This document shows, piece by piece, positions 1 to 7,985 of a stretch of DNA of 21,627 nucleotides. A program made the translations under genes and the position numbers. The notes under the pieces are model-generated. The model had not been told where the DNA came from, did not search any database, and saw only the letters and a program-made list of their open reading frames with translations. Source of the stretch: a virus; the IMG/VR virus record IMGVR_UViG_3300017788_001924, positions 1-21,627 of that record. One strand, given 5' to 3'. The first letter of the stretch is position 1. Every line of letters begins with the position of its first letter.

Positions 1-7
1 CAGAAGA

Positions 8-532
8 ATGACTCCCAGTAAAAGCCCAGATCGGCATACCTTCCAACGAGAGGGCTATGAGAAGCGCCAGGCTGAAAAAGGCGAGCCTGTCAACGACGAT
101 TATCTCGATATGTTCGCCAAGATTATCGAGGATCACAATCGCAAATGGGACGATCCTGCTAGCCGTGAAAGAAATATGGAATGGGATCTCGTTACTACAG
201 ATTGGATTCTAGAAAAAGTTCGCGCCTCCGAATCGTATGCACAGAATTTATATGCGGCTATGTGCAACAATGGTTTCATCAAACTAGAAGTGATACCTGT
301 GCTCAAAAGCGAAGAGTGGTCCTGTTCTTGGCGATACGCAGGAGGTATTATTGCGGACATGCGGCAGGAAGGAGATTACATCGATTGGTATTGCTCTGGC
401 ATTCGGCACGAAGACGGTACCGAACAAGATAAGTATGTAGGAGAAGGTTGTATTACCGACGAGATCCGGAATGATCTCCAACGTCTTGGTTGGGCAGTAG
501 CACCCGATGGAGATTGGACTAAGTTTGAATAA
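8..532 (+). CDS. Conserved-type phage hypothetical protein, 174 aa
   Basis: I cannot assign a function. The product is acidic and soluble-looking, with no signal peptide or membrane segment. It is Trp- and Tyr-rich, with a compact core around residues 55-150 that includes SCSWRYAGGIIADM and GDYIDWYCSG. That tryptophan-rich core resembles, from memory, hypothetical proteins of T4-like cyanophages and related marine phages; this was not checked. The ATG at position 8 is used, but the frame is still open through the seven bases upstream, so the true start could lie outside the window. The first 27 residues are highly charged and could be a non-native extension. The gene is followed after 30 bases by another small plus-strand gene, consistent with a shared transcript. 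Confidence 0.72.
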   Translation: MTPSKSPDRHTFQREGYEKRQAEKGEPVNDDYLDMFAKIIEDHNRKWDDPASRERNMEWDLVTTDWILEKVRASESYAQNLYAAMCNNGFIKLEVIPVLKSEEWSCSWRYAGGIIADMRQEGDYIDWYCSGIRHEDGTEQDKYVGEGCITDEIRNDLQRLGWAVAPDGDWTKFE

Positions 533-562
533 TCTAATCTAATAGGAGAAAAGTAAAATAAA

Positions 563-757
563 ATGAGCTTCATGCTTTTTGAAGTTTGGACTGAAGACGA
601 AGAAGGTCATCAGGAATTGATAGAAACTACTGCCAGTATGTCAGAAGCTGTAAAACTAGCAGAAACAGCAGTATTAGATGGTGCGTTTGCCGCAACTATT
701 TTTCAAGAAACCGAAGACGGAAACTCAAGAGAAATTGAGCGATTTGAAAGTGCTTGA
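563..757 (+). CDS. Small acidic hypothetical protein, 64 aa
   Basis: This is an uncharacterised, strongly acidic protein, predicted as a short beta strand (MLFEVWTED) followed by an amphipathic helix and a C-terminal acidic tail. It has no cysteines, membrane helix or recognisable motif. An AGGAG ribosome site at 544-548 lies 14 bases before the ATG at 563. That spacing is long, and a second in-frame ATG at 572 is possible but further away. The stop codon (755-757) sits inside the -35 hexamer of the promoter for the next gene, so transcription of that gene is set up at the exact end of this one. The layout (two small uncharacterised genes, then a promoter) is typical of phage accessory blocks. 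No function is proposed. Confidence 0.65.
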   Translation: MSFMLFEVWTEDEEGHQELIETTASMSEAVKLAETAVLDGAFAATIFQETEDGNSREIERFESA

Positions 758-782
758 CATTTAAAGTATTATGCAATATAAT
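754..782 (+). promoter_or_regulatory. Perfect sigma-70-type (early-type) promoter
   Basis: The sequence shows TTGACA at 754-759, a 17-base spacer, and TATAAT at 777-782: both hexamers and the spacing match the bacterial housekeeping consensus exactly. The predicted start of transcription is about 789, giving a leader of about 25 bases that contains an AGAGG ribosome site (802-806) before the ATG at 814. In T4-like phages such strong host-type promoters usually drive early genes. The -35 box overlaps the stop codon of the preceding gene. Confidence 0.85.
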
Positions 783-813
783 GTTTACTATTGCAACTCA
801 CAGAGGCTTAATT

Positions 814-1974
814 ATGGCAAACCTAAAGGCTAAAAATATTAGTACTAATCGTGGAAAAGATCCTATTCCAAAATGGAATGATTGTGAAAACTGGTCAACT
901 GATCAATATTATAAACATTTTCGAGATTCAATGGACTATTATCGACTTGAATTTAGTAGCAAGGATCTTAAACCAAAAGTAATTAGTTGGATGAGCGCCA
1001 ACGGGTATACCAAAGATCAAATTAAATCATTTAAAGATACCAAAGATTATCGCTGTAACTCGACGATGGGTGGTATCGCGGCTAATCTTTTAAATGGTAT
1101 GCTTCCAGTAAGATCAGATTTCAATGAAGGTCGAAACACAGCACTATGGCTTGGAGAGCAAATTTCGAAAGCCATTGAAGAAGGTAAGAATGATTATGCG
1201 CCTGAAACTGATGACGCTGTTAAAAATGTTGCCTATGTACCCAATATTCAAGAAAGACTTCATGAAACAGCAGTAAAAATGACTGAAGAAATCGAAGATG
1301 CTATCGAGAGCTTTCAAGCGGACCCAGAAGCATTTGATCCAAAAGCATTTAAAGTTTCTAGCCTTTTACGATCAAAGCAGGTAAAGGCTGCACATGCTCG
1401 GCTCATTAAAGGTTTTTACGAGGGAAATCTCAGCGAGTTGACTGAGGCAAGTCTAGGAAAAGACGAACAACTTAAAGAAGCGTACCGACATCTTAGCAAA
1501 TCTCAAATTAAAAAAATAATCGCATTCTATCAAGAAGTCTGTTCTGCATGCGATATGCTTTTACAAGAAGCCAAAGTTAATAAAAAACCTCGAGCTAAAC
1601 GTCCCACTGACAAGGCAAAGGTTGTTTCTAAACTTAAATATCAAAAAACATTCGAACCACTAAAGTTGGTATCGATCAATCCACAGGACATCATAGGTTC
1701 TAAAGAACTATGGATCTACAACACCAAAAGCCGTAAGTTAGGGAAATATGTTGCTGCAGAATATCAAGAACTCGGAGTCAAAGGCACAAGTATTACAGGC
1801 TTCGATGAAAATAAATCTGTACAAAAGACACTTCGAAAACCCGAAGATCAAATCAAAGAATTCAAATCTGCAGGCAAAGTACAGTTACGCAAATTCCTAG
1901 AAGATATTAAAGCAGTAGATATCAAGCTCAACGGACGTATTAACGAAGAAGTAATACTGTTAAAAGTCCAGTAA
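814..1974 (+). CDS. Phage hypothetical protein, 386 aa, expected early gene
   Basis: I do not recognise a named family. The reading frame is open back to a TTG at 754, but that codon is the -35 box of a perfect promoter, so I chose the ATG at 814, seven bases after an AGAGG ribosome site. The protein is rich in charged residues. It is mainly helical up to about residue 250, including a long helical stretch around 140-250. A very basic linker follows (about 254-275, many Lys and Arg), then a C-terminal region (about 277-386) that looks beta-rich and includes KELWIYNTKSRKLGKYVAAE. The basic linker could suggest nucleic-acid contact, but no catalytic motif is visible. The strong host-type promoter points to early expression, unlike the structural gene that follows. 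It may be a protein shared among T4-like phages; this was not tested. Confidence 0.8.
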   Translation: MANLKAKNISTNRGKDPIPKWNDCENWSTDQYYKHFRDSMDYYRLEFSSKDLKPKVISWMSANGYTKDQIKSFKDTKDYRCNSTMGGIAANLLNGMLPVRSDFNEGRNTALWLGEQISKAIEEGKNDYAPETDDAVKNVAYVPNIQERLHETAVKMTEEIEDAIESFQADPEAFDPKAFKVSSLLRSKQVKAAHARLIKGFYEGNLSELTEASLGKDEQLKEAYRHLSKSQIKKIIAFYQEVCSACDMLLQEAKVNKKPRAKRPTDKAKVVSKLKYQKTFEPLKLVSINPQDIIGSKELWIYNTKSRKLGKYVAAEYQELGVKGTSITGFDENKSVQKTLRKPEDQIKEFKSAGKVQLRKFLEDIKAVDIKLNGRINEEVILLKVQ

Positions 1975-1990
1975 TCTTTTAAAAATGGGC

Positions 1991-2022
1991 GGATAAATAC
2001 TCCAAATAAGGAGTGTTTATCC
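1991..2022 (+). promoter_or_regulatory. Leader hairpin masking the ribosome site, with an overlapping late promoter
   Basis: Two 13-base arms (1991-2003, GGATAAATACTCC; 2010-2022, GGAGTGTTTATCC) pair along their full length with a single G-U pair, around a six-base loop (AAATAA). The right arm abuts the ATG at 2023, and the stem buries most of the AAGGAG ribosome site (2008-2013). The left arm contains ATAAATA (1993-1999), the T4 late-promoter core. A late transcript would be expected to start near 2005, in the loop, and so lack the left arm. No T-run follows, so this is not a terminator. Confidence 0.72.
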
Positions 2023-4989
2023 ATGCCTGATCAGGGGCGAGTTGCTGTTGCTGATTCCTTCAGAAGAATCTTTCTCCAGCCAAATAGCGTAACTATTTCT
2101 GCAGATGACGTCGATGATCAATTAACGTTAGTCGCAGGAAACTTCATCGAATTTGTTGTTAACGAAGGCAACGATACCTTACAAATAAACGCCAATTCTA
2201 CGATTTCTGCTGCATTCGATGGTGGAAATGTTCAGTTCGTCACAAACTTTTTAAATACAGACGCATCTACTAATACCACTACAGGAGCTGTTAGAATCGT
2301 TGGCGGACTAGGAGTAGGCGGCGCGATCTATGCCAGCAGTATACAGGCCACTCCGATTGGATCGTCAACGAGGGCCTCGGGAGCATTCACATCGTTAGGG
2401 GCCACTGGTACAACCACACTAGAAGGTACTGTAAACATCAACGGTGCTGACGTAAGCACAACTATCAATCCTAGCGGAATCGGCACAGTAACTATAAACC
2501 CTGCTACTGCCGGTACCATTAATAACATGAGTATCGGTGCCACTACCAGAGCCGCCGGTAACTTTACTACACTAGATGCAAACAACACAACTACACTATC
2601 AGGTGCTGTTAACGCAACCGGTTCGAATGTTAATTTAACTCTTTCTCCTACAGGTACGGGAGTAGTTACTATACAACCAGCTGGTGGATTGACTATCAAT
2701 CCAACAACGACCGGTACTATTAATAATACCAGCATCGGAGCCAACACCAGAAGCACAGGTGCGTTTACTACTCTAACTGCAAATAATCTAACAACTGTAA
2801 CCGATAGCACTCAGAGTAGTTCAACATCAACAGGAGCATTAGTAGTTACCGGTGGAGTAGGGATCGGTGGAAATATATATGTTAACGGAACAACCAATCT
2901 CACAGGTGATATAACCGCAACTGGAGATCTAGCGGTAAACGGTGGGGATATCACCTCTACTGCTACAACTGTTAATTTAATAAACTTAAATGCAACAACT
3001 GTAAATTTTGCAGGAGCAGGAACTGCAATTACCATAGGTTCAACCAGTGGATACAGTGATATTAAAAATGAATTACGCCTAACTAAAAATACAGCAGCAT
3101 CGTCTACTTCTACAGGAACTTTAATTGTTACAGGCGGTGTTGGAATTAGCGGTAATGTTCATGCCGGAGGAACAGGAAATTTTGTTGGCATAACATCTAG
3201 TGGTACGGTTTCTCTAAGTCCTGCCAATGCTAATGTCACAGCAAGTCCAACAGGAACAGGTACAGTAACGATCAATCCTGCCACTGCTGGTACTATCAAT
3301 AATATGAGTATCGGTGCCAGTACCAGAAGTACCGGTGCATTTACAACTCTAGATGCTAATAACACCGTAACATTTACTGGTACAGTTTCATCTAATACAG
3401 GAACTAACAATCAGAGTTATACCACAACCGGCGCTGGTGTTATCACGATAACATCGGGCACTGTTGGATCTATGGATAACATAGCCGTTGGCACTTCTAC
3501 ACAGGCTGCTGGATCATTCACCACTTTAGCGGCTTCTGGAAACACAACTTTTAACGGTATCAATGCCACAGCAAGTTTACAGCCAACCGGAACAGGTACT
3601 GTAACTATTAATCCTGCTACTGCTGGTACTATCAATAATATGAGTATTGGCGCCAGTGCCAGAGGCAGTGGTGCATTCACAACTTTAGGCGCTGACAATG
3701 CCGTAAACTTAGATACAGGAACAAACAATCAAAGTTATACTACAACTGGTGCTGGTGTTATCACGATAGCATCTGGAACCAAAGGCACTATTAATAATCT
3801 AAGCATTGGTGAAACAACTGCCAGCACAGGAAGATTTACTACTGTCGAGTCGACAGCAACAACAGGAACTGCTCCGTTTATAGTTGCGTCAACAACTATG
3901 GTTTCTAATTTACAATCTCAAACAGCTAGTAAATTACACACAGCTAGATCAATAAGTTTAAGTGGATTTGTGAGCGGAAGTGCAAATTTTGACGGCAGCG
4001 AAAACATTTCGATATCTACAACCACAGGAACTCAGCTCGTTCTCGGAACAGCGACCTCTGGCCAATATGCATCAACTATTAACATTAGTGGCTCGGGGTT
4101 AAGTATTACAGCACCAAATGCCGATGACGGAACCGCCTATACAATAACTTCGTCAGCAACATCGAGCAACACCATCAACTCTATCGTATTTCGAGATGGT
4201 TCGGGAAATTTTTCAGCAGGGACAATCAGCGCGGCTATCAGTGCTTCTACAATTTCATCTAGTGGTACTGTTGATTTAAACCCTGCAAATGCAACGGTAT
4301 CTCTAAGCCCGTCAGGAACAGGCACAGTAACGATCAATCCTGCCACTGCTGGTACTATCAATAATATGAGTATCGGTGCTACTACTCGTAATACTGGTGC
4401 GTTTACCACATTAACTAGTAATGGAGCAACTACATTCACTGCTAATACAGCATCAACAAGCACAACATCGGGAACACTAGTAGTCACAGGTGGCATCGGA
4501 GTCAGCGGCAGTGTGAGATCATCATCGGCAGTTATTACCAATTTACGAGCAAGTAGTTCTTTCGAAGTTGGTCAAATAAGAACCACAACATCAACATTCC
4601 AGCAAATAAATACCGATACAACTAATGATATAGACTTGTCATTGGAATTTTTTGCTGGTCAAGATACACTACAATATATTAAAATATCTGTCCTAGGGTT
4701 ATATGTTAATGACATTTTTAGTCCCACAGCATGGGCAAGAATTAATAAGCATATAGTTTCTGGAATATGGTACAATGGTTCGGTATATCAATTAGATGGA
4801 GCCGTTGTCGAACATCAACCATTTAATTCGGATAGTACAAACTTTGCAGCAGGAACTACTCCGAGTGCAGGCAAAGTTCAACTGTTAATCGTATCTGGAT
4901 TTCCGACGTTGAGATTAATTAACAGAACCAGTCCTTCAATAAATTCTGTTACATATTGGACATATAAGATCGAGGTACAAAGATGGTAA
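2023..4989 (+). CDS. Repetitive tail-fibre-like structural protein, 988 aa
   Basis: This is probably a virion fibre or baseplate-associated protein. Composition is typical of a beta-structured fibre: Thr, Ser, Gly, Asn and Ala dominate, with almost no Cys. A non-repetitive head (about 1-80) starts with a short charged stretch. About seven copies of a module follow, with consensus GTVTINPATAGTINNMSIGA then TRxTGAFTTL, starting near residues 149, 219, 408, 468, 521, 574 and 762. They are interleaved with four copies of a second module, GTLVVTGGVGISGN-like, near 85, 266, 360 and 811. The last ~130 residues are non-repetitive, with aromatic and charged residues, and are the best candidate for a receptor-binding or capping domain. 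An AAGGAG site is nine bases upstream of the ATG but lies inside a strong hairpin that also overlaps a late promoter. The gene overlaps the next by seven bases. Confidence 0.85.
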   Translation: MPDQGRVAVADSFRRIFLQPNSVTISADDVDDQLTLVAGNFIEFVVNEGNDTLQINANSTISAAFDGGNVQFVTNFLNTDASTNTTTGAVRIVGGLGVGGAIYASSIQATPIGSSTRASGAFTSLGATGTTTLEGTVNINGADVSTTINPSGIGTVTINPATAGTINNMSIGATTRAAGNFTTLDANNTTTLSGAVNATGSNVNLTLSPTGTGVVTIQPAGGLTINPTTTGTINNTSIGANTRSTGAFTTLTANNLTTVTDSTQSSSTSTGALVVTGGVGIGGNIYVNGTTNLTGDITATGDLAVNGGDITSTATTVNLINLNATTVNFAGAGTAITIGSTSGYSDIKNELRLTKNTAASSTSTGTLIVTGGVGISGNVHAGGTGNFVGITSSGTVSLSPANANVTASPTGTGTVTINPATAGTINNMSIGASTRSTGAFTTLDANNTVTFTGTVSSNTGTNNQSYTTTGAGVITITSGTVGSMDNIAVGTSTQAAGSFTTLAASGNTTFNGINATASLQPTGTGTVTINPATAGTINNMSIGASARGSGAFTTLGADNAVNLDTGTNNQSYTTTGAGVITIASGTKGTINNLSIGETTASTGRFTTVESTATTGTAPFIVASTTMVSNLQSQTASKLHTARSISLSGFVSGSANFDGSENISISTTTGTQLVLGTATSGQYASTINISGSGLSITAPNADDGTAYTITSSATSSNTINSIVFRDGSGNFSAGTISAAISASTISSSGTVDLNPANATVSLSPSGTGTVTINPATAGTINNMSIGATTRNTGAFTTLTSNGATTFTANTASTSTTSGTLVVTGGIGVSGSVRSSSAVITNLRASSSFEVGQIRTTTSTFQQINTDTTNDIDLSLEFFAGQDTLQYIKISVLGLYVNDIFSPTAWARINKHIVSGIWYNGSVYQLDGAVVEHQPFNSDSTNFAAGTTPSAGKVQLLIVSGFPTLRLINRTSPSINSVTYWTYKIEVQRW
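2467..4440 (+). repeat. Degenerate coding repeats in the fibre gene
   Basis: The protein modules of the 988-aa fibre are visible at DNA level as diverged direct repeats, most with synonymous differences. Two copies are far more alike than the rest: 3262-3317 and 4324-4379 are identical over 56 bases although about 1 kb apart. A second pair (about 3408-3458 and 3726-3776) is also closely similar. Such islands of identity within otherwise diverged copies suggest recent recombination or gene conversion between modules. Confidence 0.8.
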
Positions 4990-5255
4990 ACAAAAATATT
5001 GATTTAACAATTAAAATTCGTACTAACATAAACGGGTTTGATCTCGAAATTAGAAAATTTCAAGATCGAATAAACATAATGGCTATAAATCCGATCAACG
5101 AGGGTCACAAAATATCTAAGTTCATTGAAATTGATCAAGAAAACATCACTGAAAATAATCTGTTAGATTTTGTATCAGAGAAGATAAATTTAAATGATTT
5201 TGTAGAAAGAGCCAGAAATATGTTCTCAGATCCCAACTCTATAATAACAGAGTAG
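4983..5255 (+). CDS. Small hypothetical protein in the fibre block, 90 aa
   Basis: This is a 90-residue protein of unknown function. It is Ile- and Asn-rich, with a predicted beta N-terminal half (residues 5-35) and a helical, acidic C-terminal half. There is no signal peptide, membrane segment, cysteine motif or repeat. The ATG lies inside the last codons of the 988-aa fibre gene (seven-base overlap, ATGGTAA), with a GAGG-type ribosome site just upstream, so it is probably translationally coupled to the fibre. Position between fibre genes suggests a small fibre chaperone, hinge or assembly protein, but the sequence alone does not show this. Confidence 0.72.
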   Translation: MVNKNIDLTIKIRTNINGFDLEIRKFQDRINIMAINPINEGHKISKFIEIDQENITENNLLDFVSEKINLNDFVERARNMFSDPNSIITE

Positions 5256-5265
5256 ATAACATCAG

Positions 5266-5272
5266 ATAAATA
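5266..5272 (+). promoter_or_regulatory. Candidate late promoter (ATAAATA) almost touching the next start codon
   Basis: ATAAATA at 5266-5272 matches the core of T4-type late promoters. With T4 geometry (last A at about -6), transcription would begin near 5278, two bases before the ATG at 5280. No ribosome site is visible upstream of that ATG. The site may therefore yield a nearly leaderless mRNA, or may be a chance match in AT-rich DNA. Confidence 0.45.
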
Positions 5273-5279
5273 GTTAATC

Positions 5280-6422
5280 ATGGTTAAAAATCCGATAGAT
5301 CAAGCATTAGAACAACTAAGTTCTGCAATTAAATCACAGAATTCGACCTCTATCGATATTACAGAATTTCTTAAATCATTACCTAAGAGAGCACTTTCGG
5401 GAGATCATATCTCTGGAGGAAAAATATTAAATTTTTCTAGCTCAGGCATCGTTGATCAATCTACAAAACAACAGATTCTGATCAAAGACGATTTAGTTAA
5501 AATTTCTACGTTAGAAATTGATACAATAAAAGATAATTTTAATGTCCAGGGAAAAATAAAATCTGAAAGCTTAGAAGTTAGTGGATTATTAAAAGCCGGA
5601 ATTCTAGAAGTTGACGAAATACGTGCAGATGTAAAATTGGAAAAACATAGTCCATTAGAATTTAAATCAAATAAAGAAGAATCGATCTACGGAAAAGGGT
5701 TATTATGGTCAGGAACCGGATCTACAAAACAATTAGTTTTAGTTGCTAATCCTGATAGATTTTTTGTATCTGAAAATATTGATCTGGCCAAAGACAAAAT
5801 AATATCTATTAATAATGTTATCGTCCTGAACGAAAAAGAAATTGGACCTAGCGTAACCAAGAGCAATTTAAAAGAGCTAGGAAGATTAAAAGGTTTAACT
5901 GTCGATGGCGACATAACCATTAATCAATATGCTTTTTATAATTCAGATTCTGATAGGCTAGGGCTTGGCACTGACGAACCTCACGGGGCATTAAGTGTTG
6001 CCGAAGACGGTATCGAAGTTATAATAGGCACCAGAGAAAATACAAGAGGATTGATCGGAACATATGCCAGTAACCCATTCGATATAATAACTGATTGTAA
6101 ACCTAGAATTAGTGTAGCAGCTAATGGCGATATAACATTAGGAAATCGAAATCAAAATCCTGTTCAAATTTCAATCCACGGTAAATTATCCGTAAGAGTT
6201 AATAATCCAGACCCCGAGGTCGATTTACATGTTAACGGACCGATAAGATATCATGGTCATATCCATATGTATAACTCTGTCTACCCATCATCAGGAGAAT
6301 ATTCCAAAGGAGACATAGTTTGGAACAATAATCCAAATGTAGGAATGTATGTTGGATGGATTTGTGTGGCTAGCGGAAATCCAGGACGATGGGCTGCATT
6401 TGGTCCTATAGTGAATATGTAA
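5280..6422 (+). CDS. Fibre-like structural protein, long paralogue, 380 aa
   Basis: A likely virion structural protein of the tail-fibre or baseplate type. Residues about 125-380 align closely, without large gaps, to almost the whole of the next gene's product. Shared blocks include GKGLLWSGTGSTKQL, TKSNLKELGRLKGLTVDG, DSDRLGLGT, a GTYAS segment and a C-terminal GDIVWN...GWICVASGNPGRW signature. Similar GDIVWN...GWVC ends occur at the C-termini of many phage fibre proteins, where they may bind or cap. The first ~124 residues are unique to this copy: a helical segment, then short beta repeats (for example NVQGKIKSESLEVSGLLKAG). There is no Shine-Dalgarno site before the ATG, only a late-promoter-like ATAAATA seven bases away. 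It is separated by one base from its paralogue. Confidence 0.82.
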   Translation: MVKNPIDQALEQLSSAIKSQNSTSIDITEFLKSLPKRALSGDHISGGKILNFSSSGIVDQSTKQQILIKDDLVKISTLEIDTIKDNFNVQGKIKSESLEVSGLLKAGILEVDEIRADVKLEKHSPLEFKSNKEESIYGKGLLWSGTGSTKQLVLVANPDRFFVSENIDLAKDKIISINNVIVLNEKEIGPSVTKSNLKELGRLKGLTVDGDITINQYAFYNSDSDRLGLGTDEPHGALSVAEDGIEVIIGTRENTRGLIGTYASNPFDIITDCKPRISVAANGDITLGNRNQNPVQISIHGKLSVRVNNPDPEVDLHVNGPIRYHGHIHMYNSVYPSSGEYSKGDIVWNNNPNVGMYVGWICVASGNPGRWAAFGPIVNM

Positions 6423-6423
6423 A

Positions 6424-7290
6424 ATGAATAATCAAGATCAAAAAATCAATGCTGTAATTAATGCGCTTAACGATCTATTTGAGAGCAGATCTGAAGAAAT
6501 TAACTTAACTGATATTCCTTTTTTAGAATTCAAATCTGGAAAAAACGGAACATTGGTTGGTAAAGGTTTATTATGGTCCGGACAGGGATCAGCAAAACAG
6601 TTGATATTTACATCAAATCCCGATAAATTTTATAGCTCCGAAGCCATTGATCTTGCTGCTGGAAAAAATCTTTCCATTAATAATGTTTTTGTTATAAATG
6701 AAAAGGAACTGGGACCTGGTATAACTAAAAGCAATTTAAAAGAACTCGGAAGATTAAAAGGATTAACAGTCGACGGATCTGTTAACATTAACCAATATTT
6801 ATTTTATGATGCTGATACCGATCGTTTAGGTTTAGGAACTGATACACCTAATTCCTCAATCAGTATACTCGAAAACGGAGTAGAAATAATTTTAGGAACC
6901 ACTGAATATAATAGAGGTTCTGTAGGAACCTACGCATCGAATGATTTCGATATAGTCACTGATAATACTCCCAGAATTTCTGTATCGGGGGGTGGAGATA
7001 TCGAACTTGGAAATAAAAATTTCGGACCAATAAAAGTTACCGTTAACGGTAAATTTGGTATAAATGTTTCTCAACCAGATCAGAGAGCAGATCTTCATGT
7101 GTCAGGCGCCATTAAATTCAACGATAAAATCCACCTAAGCGGGATAGAGCCACCGACCTTCGGAAATCATGTTCAAGGTGATATTGTTTGGAATTCAGCC
7201 CCCTCCACAAATAGTTACATAGGATGGGTCTGTGTACAATCTGGAAATCCGGGACAATGGCTTCCTTTTGGTCAGATACAGCCTAAGTAA
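6424..7290 (+). CDS. Fibre-like structural protein, short paralogue, 288 aa
   Basis: This is a tandem paralogue of the preceding 380-aa protein. From about residue 28 to the end it matches residues ~125-380 of that protein, including the GKGLLWSGQGSAKQL block, TKSNLKELGRLKGLTVDG, TDRLGLGT and the C-terminal GDIVWN...GWVCVQSGNPGQW signature. It lacks the ~100-residue N-terminal region of the longer copy, so the pair probably share a beta-rich fibre body and tip but attach differently. Two related copies side by side could form a heteromeric fibre or offer two receptor specificities (inference). The ATG follows the upstream stop by one base, with no clear ribosome site, so translational coupling is likely. 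Its stop overlaps the next start codon (TAATG). Confidence 0.82.
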   Translation: MNNQDQKINAVINALNDLFESRSEEINLTDIPFLEFKSGKNGTLVGKGLLWSGQGSAKQLIFTSNPDKFYSSEAIDLAAGKNLSINNVFVINEKELGPGITKSNLKELGRLKGLTVDGSVNINQYLFYDADTDRLGLGTDTPNSSISILENGVEIILGTTEYNRGSVGTYASNDFDIVTDNTPRISVSGGGDIELGNKNFGPIKVTVNGKFGINVSQPDQRADLHVSGAIKFNDKIHLSGIEPPTFGNHVQGDIVWNSAPSTNSYIGWVCVQSGNPGQWLPFGQIQPK

Positions 7291-7898
7291 TGAATTGTCT
7301 TGTTATCGGTAACGGCGAAAGTCGTAGAGATTTAAATTTTTCATCAGCTGATTTTGTTACATATGGATGTAATGCAATACATAGAGATTGTCATATTGAT
7401 CATCTTATCTGTGTCGATTCTAGGATGGTTGTAGAAGCTTTAGAAAATCCAAAAACCAATGACTCGATAATATATACAAGAAAAAATTGGATTGATCAAT
7501 TTAAAAATTTTAAAAATGTTAGATTAGTCCCGGAATTACCTTATCAAGGAAATCAACGACCAGACGACCCGTGGCATTGGGGAAGTGGTCCATATGCAAT
7601 TTTATTAGCCGCTATCGATCATCACGAAATAAACATCGCCGGAATGGATCTCTACGGACTCGATGGTAAAGTCAATAACATTTATAAAGATACCCCTAAC
7701 TATTCAAAATCAGAAAAACCCGAAGTAGATCCTAGCTATTGGATATACCAGATTGGTCGAGTGTTTGAATGCTATCCAGATAGGCAATTTCGAATTTTCA
7801 ACAACGACGATTGGAATTTACCGAGAGAATGGAATTTATCAAATGTTACCAAAGAAAATTTATACGATCTTGCAAGGTCTATAAATATTCCTGTATAA
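7290..7898 (+). CDS. Rossmann-like sugar-transferase-type protein, 202 aa
   Basis: This resembles the fold group around DUF115/MptE-like proteins and GT42-type sialyltransferases; I treat that as a tentative placement. The N-terminus gives a beta strand and glycine turn (CLVIGNGESR, residues 3-12). Then come YGCNAIHRDC (25-34), a VDSRMV segment with Asp43, a HWGSGPYAI block (96-104), and IAGMDLYG (116-123) followed by an Asn- and Tyr-containing VNNIYKDTPNY. That order (glycine-rich entry, SGPYA helix, GxDLxG loop, N...Y) is what suggests a nucleotide-sugar enzyme. There is no membrane segment. It starts inside the stop of the upstream fibre gene (TAATG), and a second glycosyltransferase lies 0.85 kb downstream. 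Possible roles are modifying fibre proteins or host surface glycans. Confidence 0.6.
   Translation: MNCLVIGNGESRRDLNFSSADFVTYGCNAIHRDCHIDHLICVDSRMVVEALENPKTNDSIIYTRKNWIDQFKNFKNVRLVPELPYQGNQRPDDPWHWGSGPYAILLAAIDHHEINIAGMDLYGLDGKVNNIYKDTPNYSKSEKPEVDPSYWIYQIGRVFECYPDRQFRIFNNDDWNLPREWNLSNVTKENLYDLARSINIPV
7880..7887 (+). promoter_or_regulatory. Candidate late promoter TATAAATA upstream of the QueD-like gene
   Basis: An exact TATAAATA (the T4 late consensus) lies at 7880-7887, inside the last codons of the preceding gene. Predicted transcription starts near 7893, giving a leader of about 93 bases to the ATG at 7986. A TATAAT at 7894-7899 with a poor TTGCAA 18 bases upstream offers an alternative sigma-70 reading. 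The 87-base gap 7899-7985 otherwise holds only the AGGAG ribosome site (7974-7978). Confidence 0.4.
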
Positions 7899-7985
7899 TT
7901 ACAACAAGCGGTCTCTTAAGGCATTCACCCCGCTATATAAATTCTGCATGTCATCAAACTTGCTCATTTATAAAGGAGACTAGAG

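Noticed and set aside
754-813. TTG start giving a 406-aa version of the 386-aa protein
   Set aside because: The TTG is the -35 box of an exact promoter, transcription would start downstream of it, and the ATG at 814 has a good ribosome site.
1991-2022. Hairpin as a transcription terminator
   Set aside because: No T-run follows; it ends directly at a start codon and covers a ribosome site.
2328-4541. Long minus-strand frames across the fibre gene
   Set aside because: They arise from the biased, repetitive codons of the plus-strand gene, give low-complexity Val/Pro/Ala proteins and have no ribosome sites.
7899-7985. Possible tRNA or small RNA in the 87-base gap
   Set aside because: No T-arm consensus, cloverleaf or terminator could be found; it looks like a plain leader with a ribosome site.
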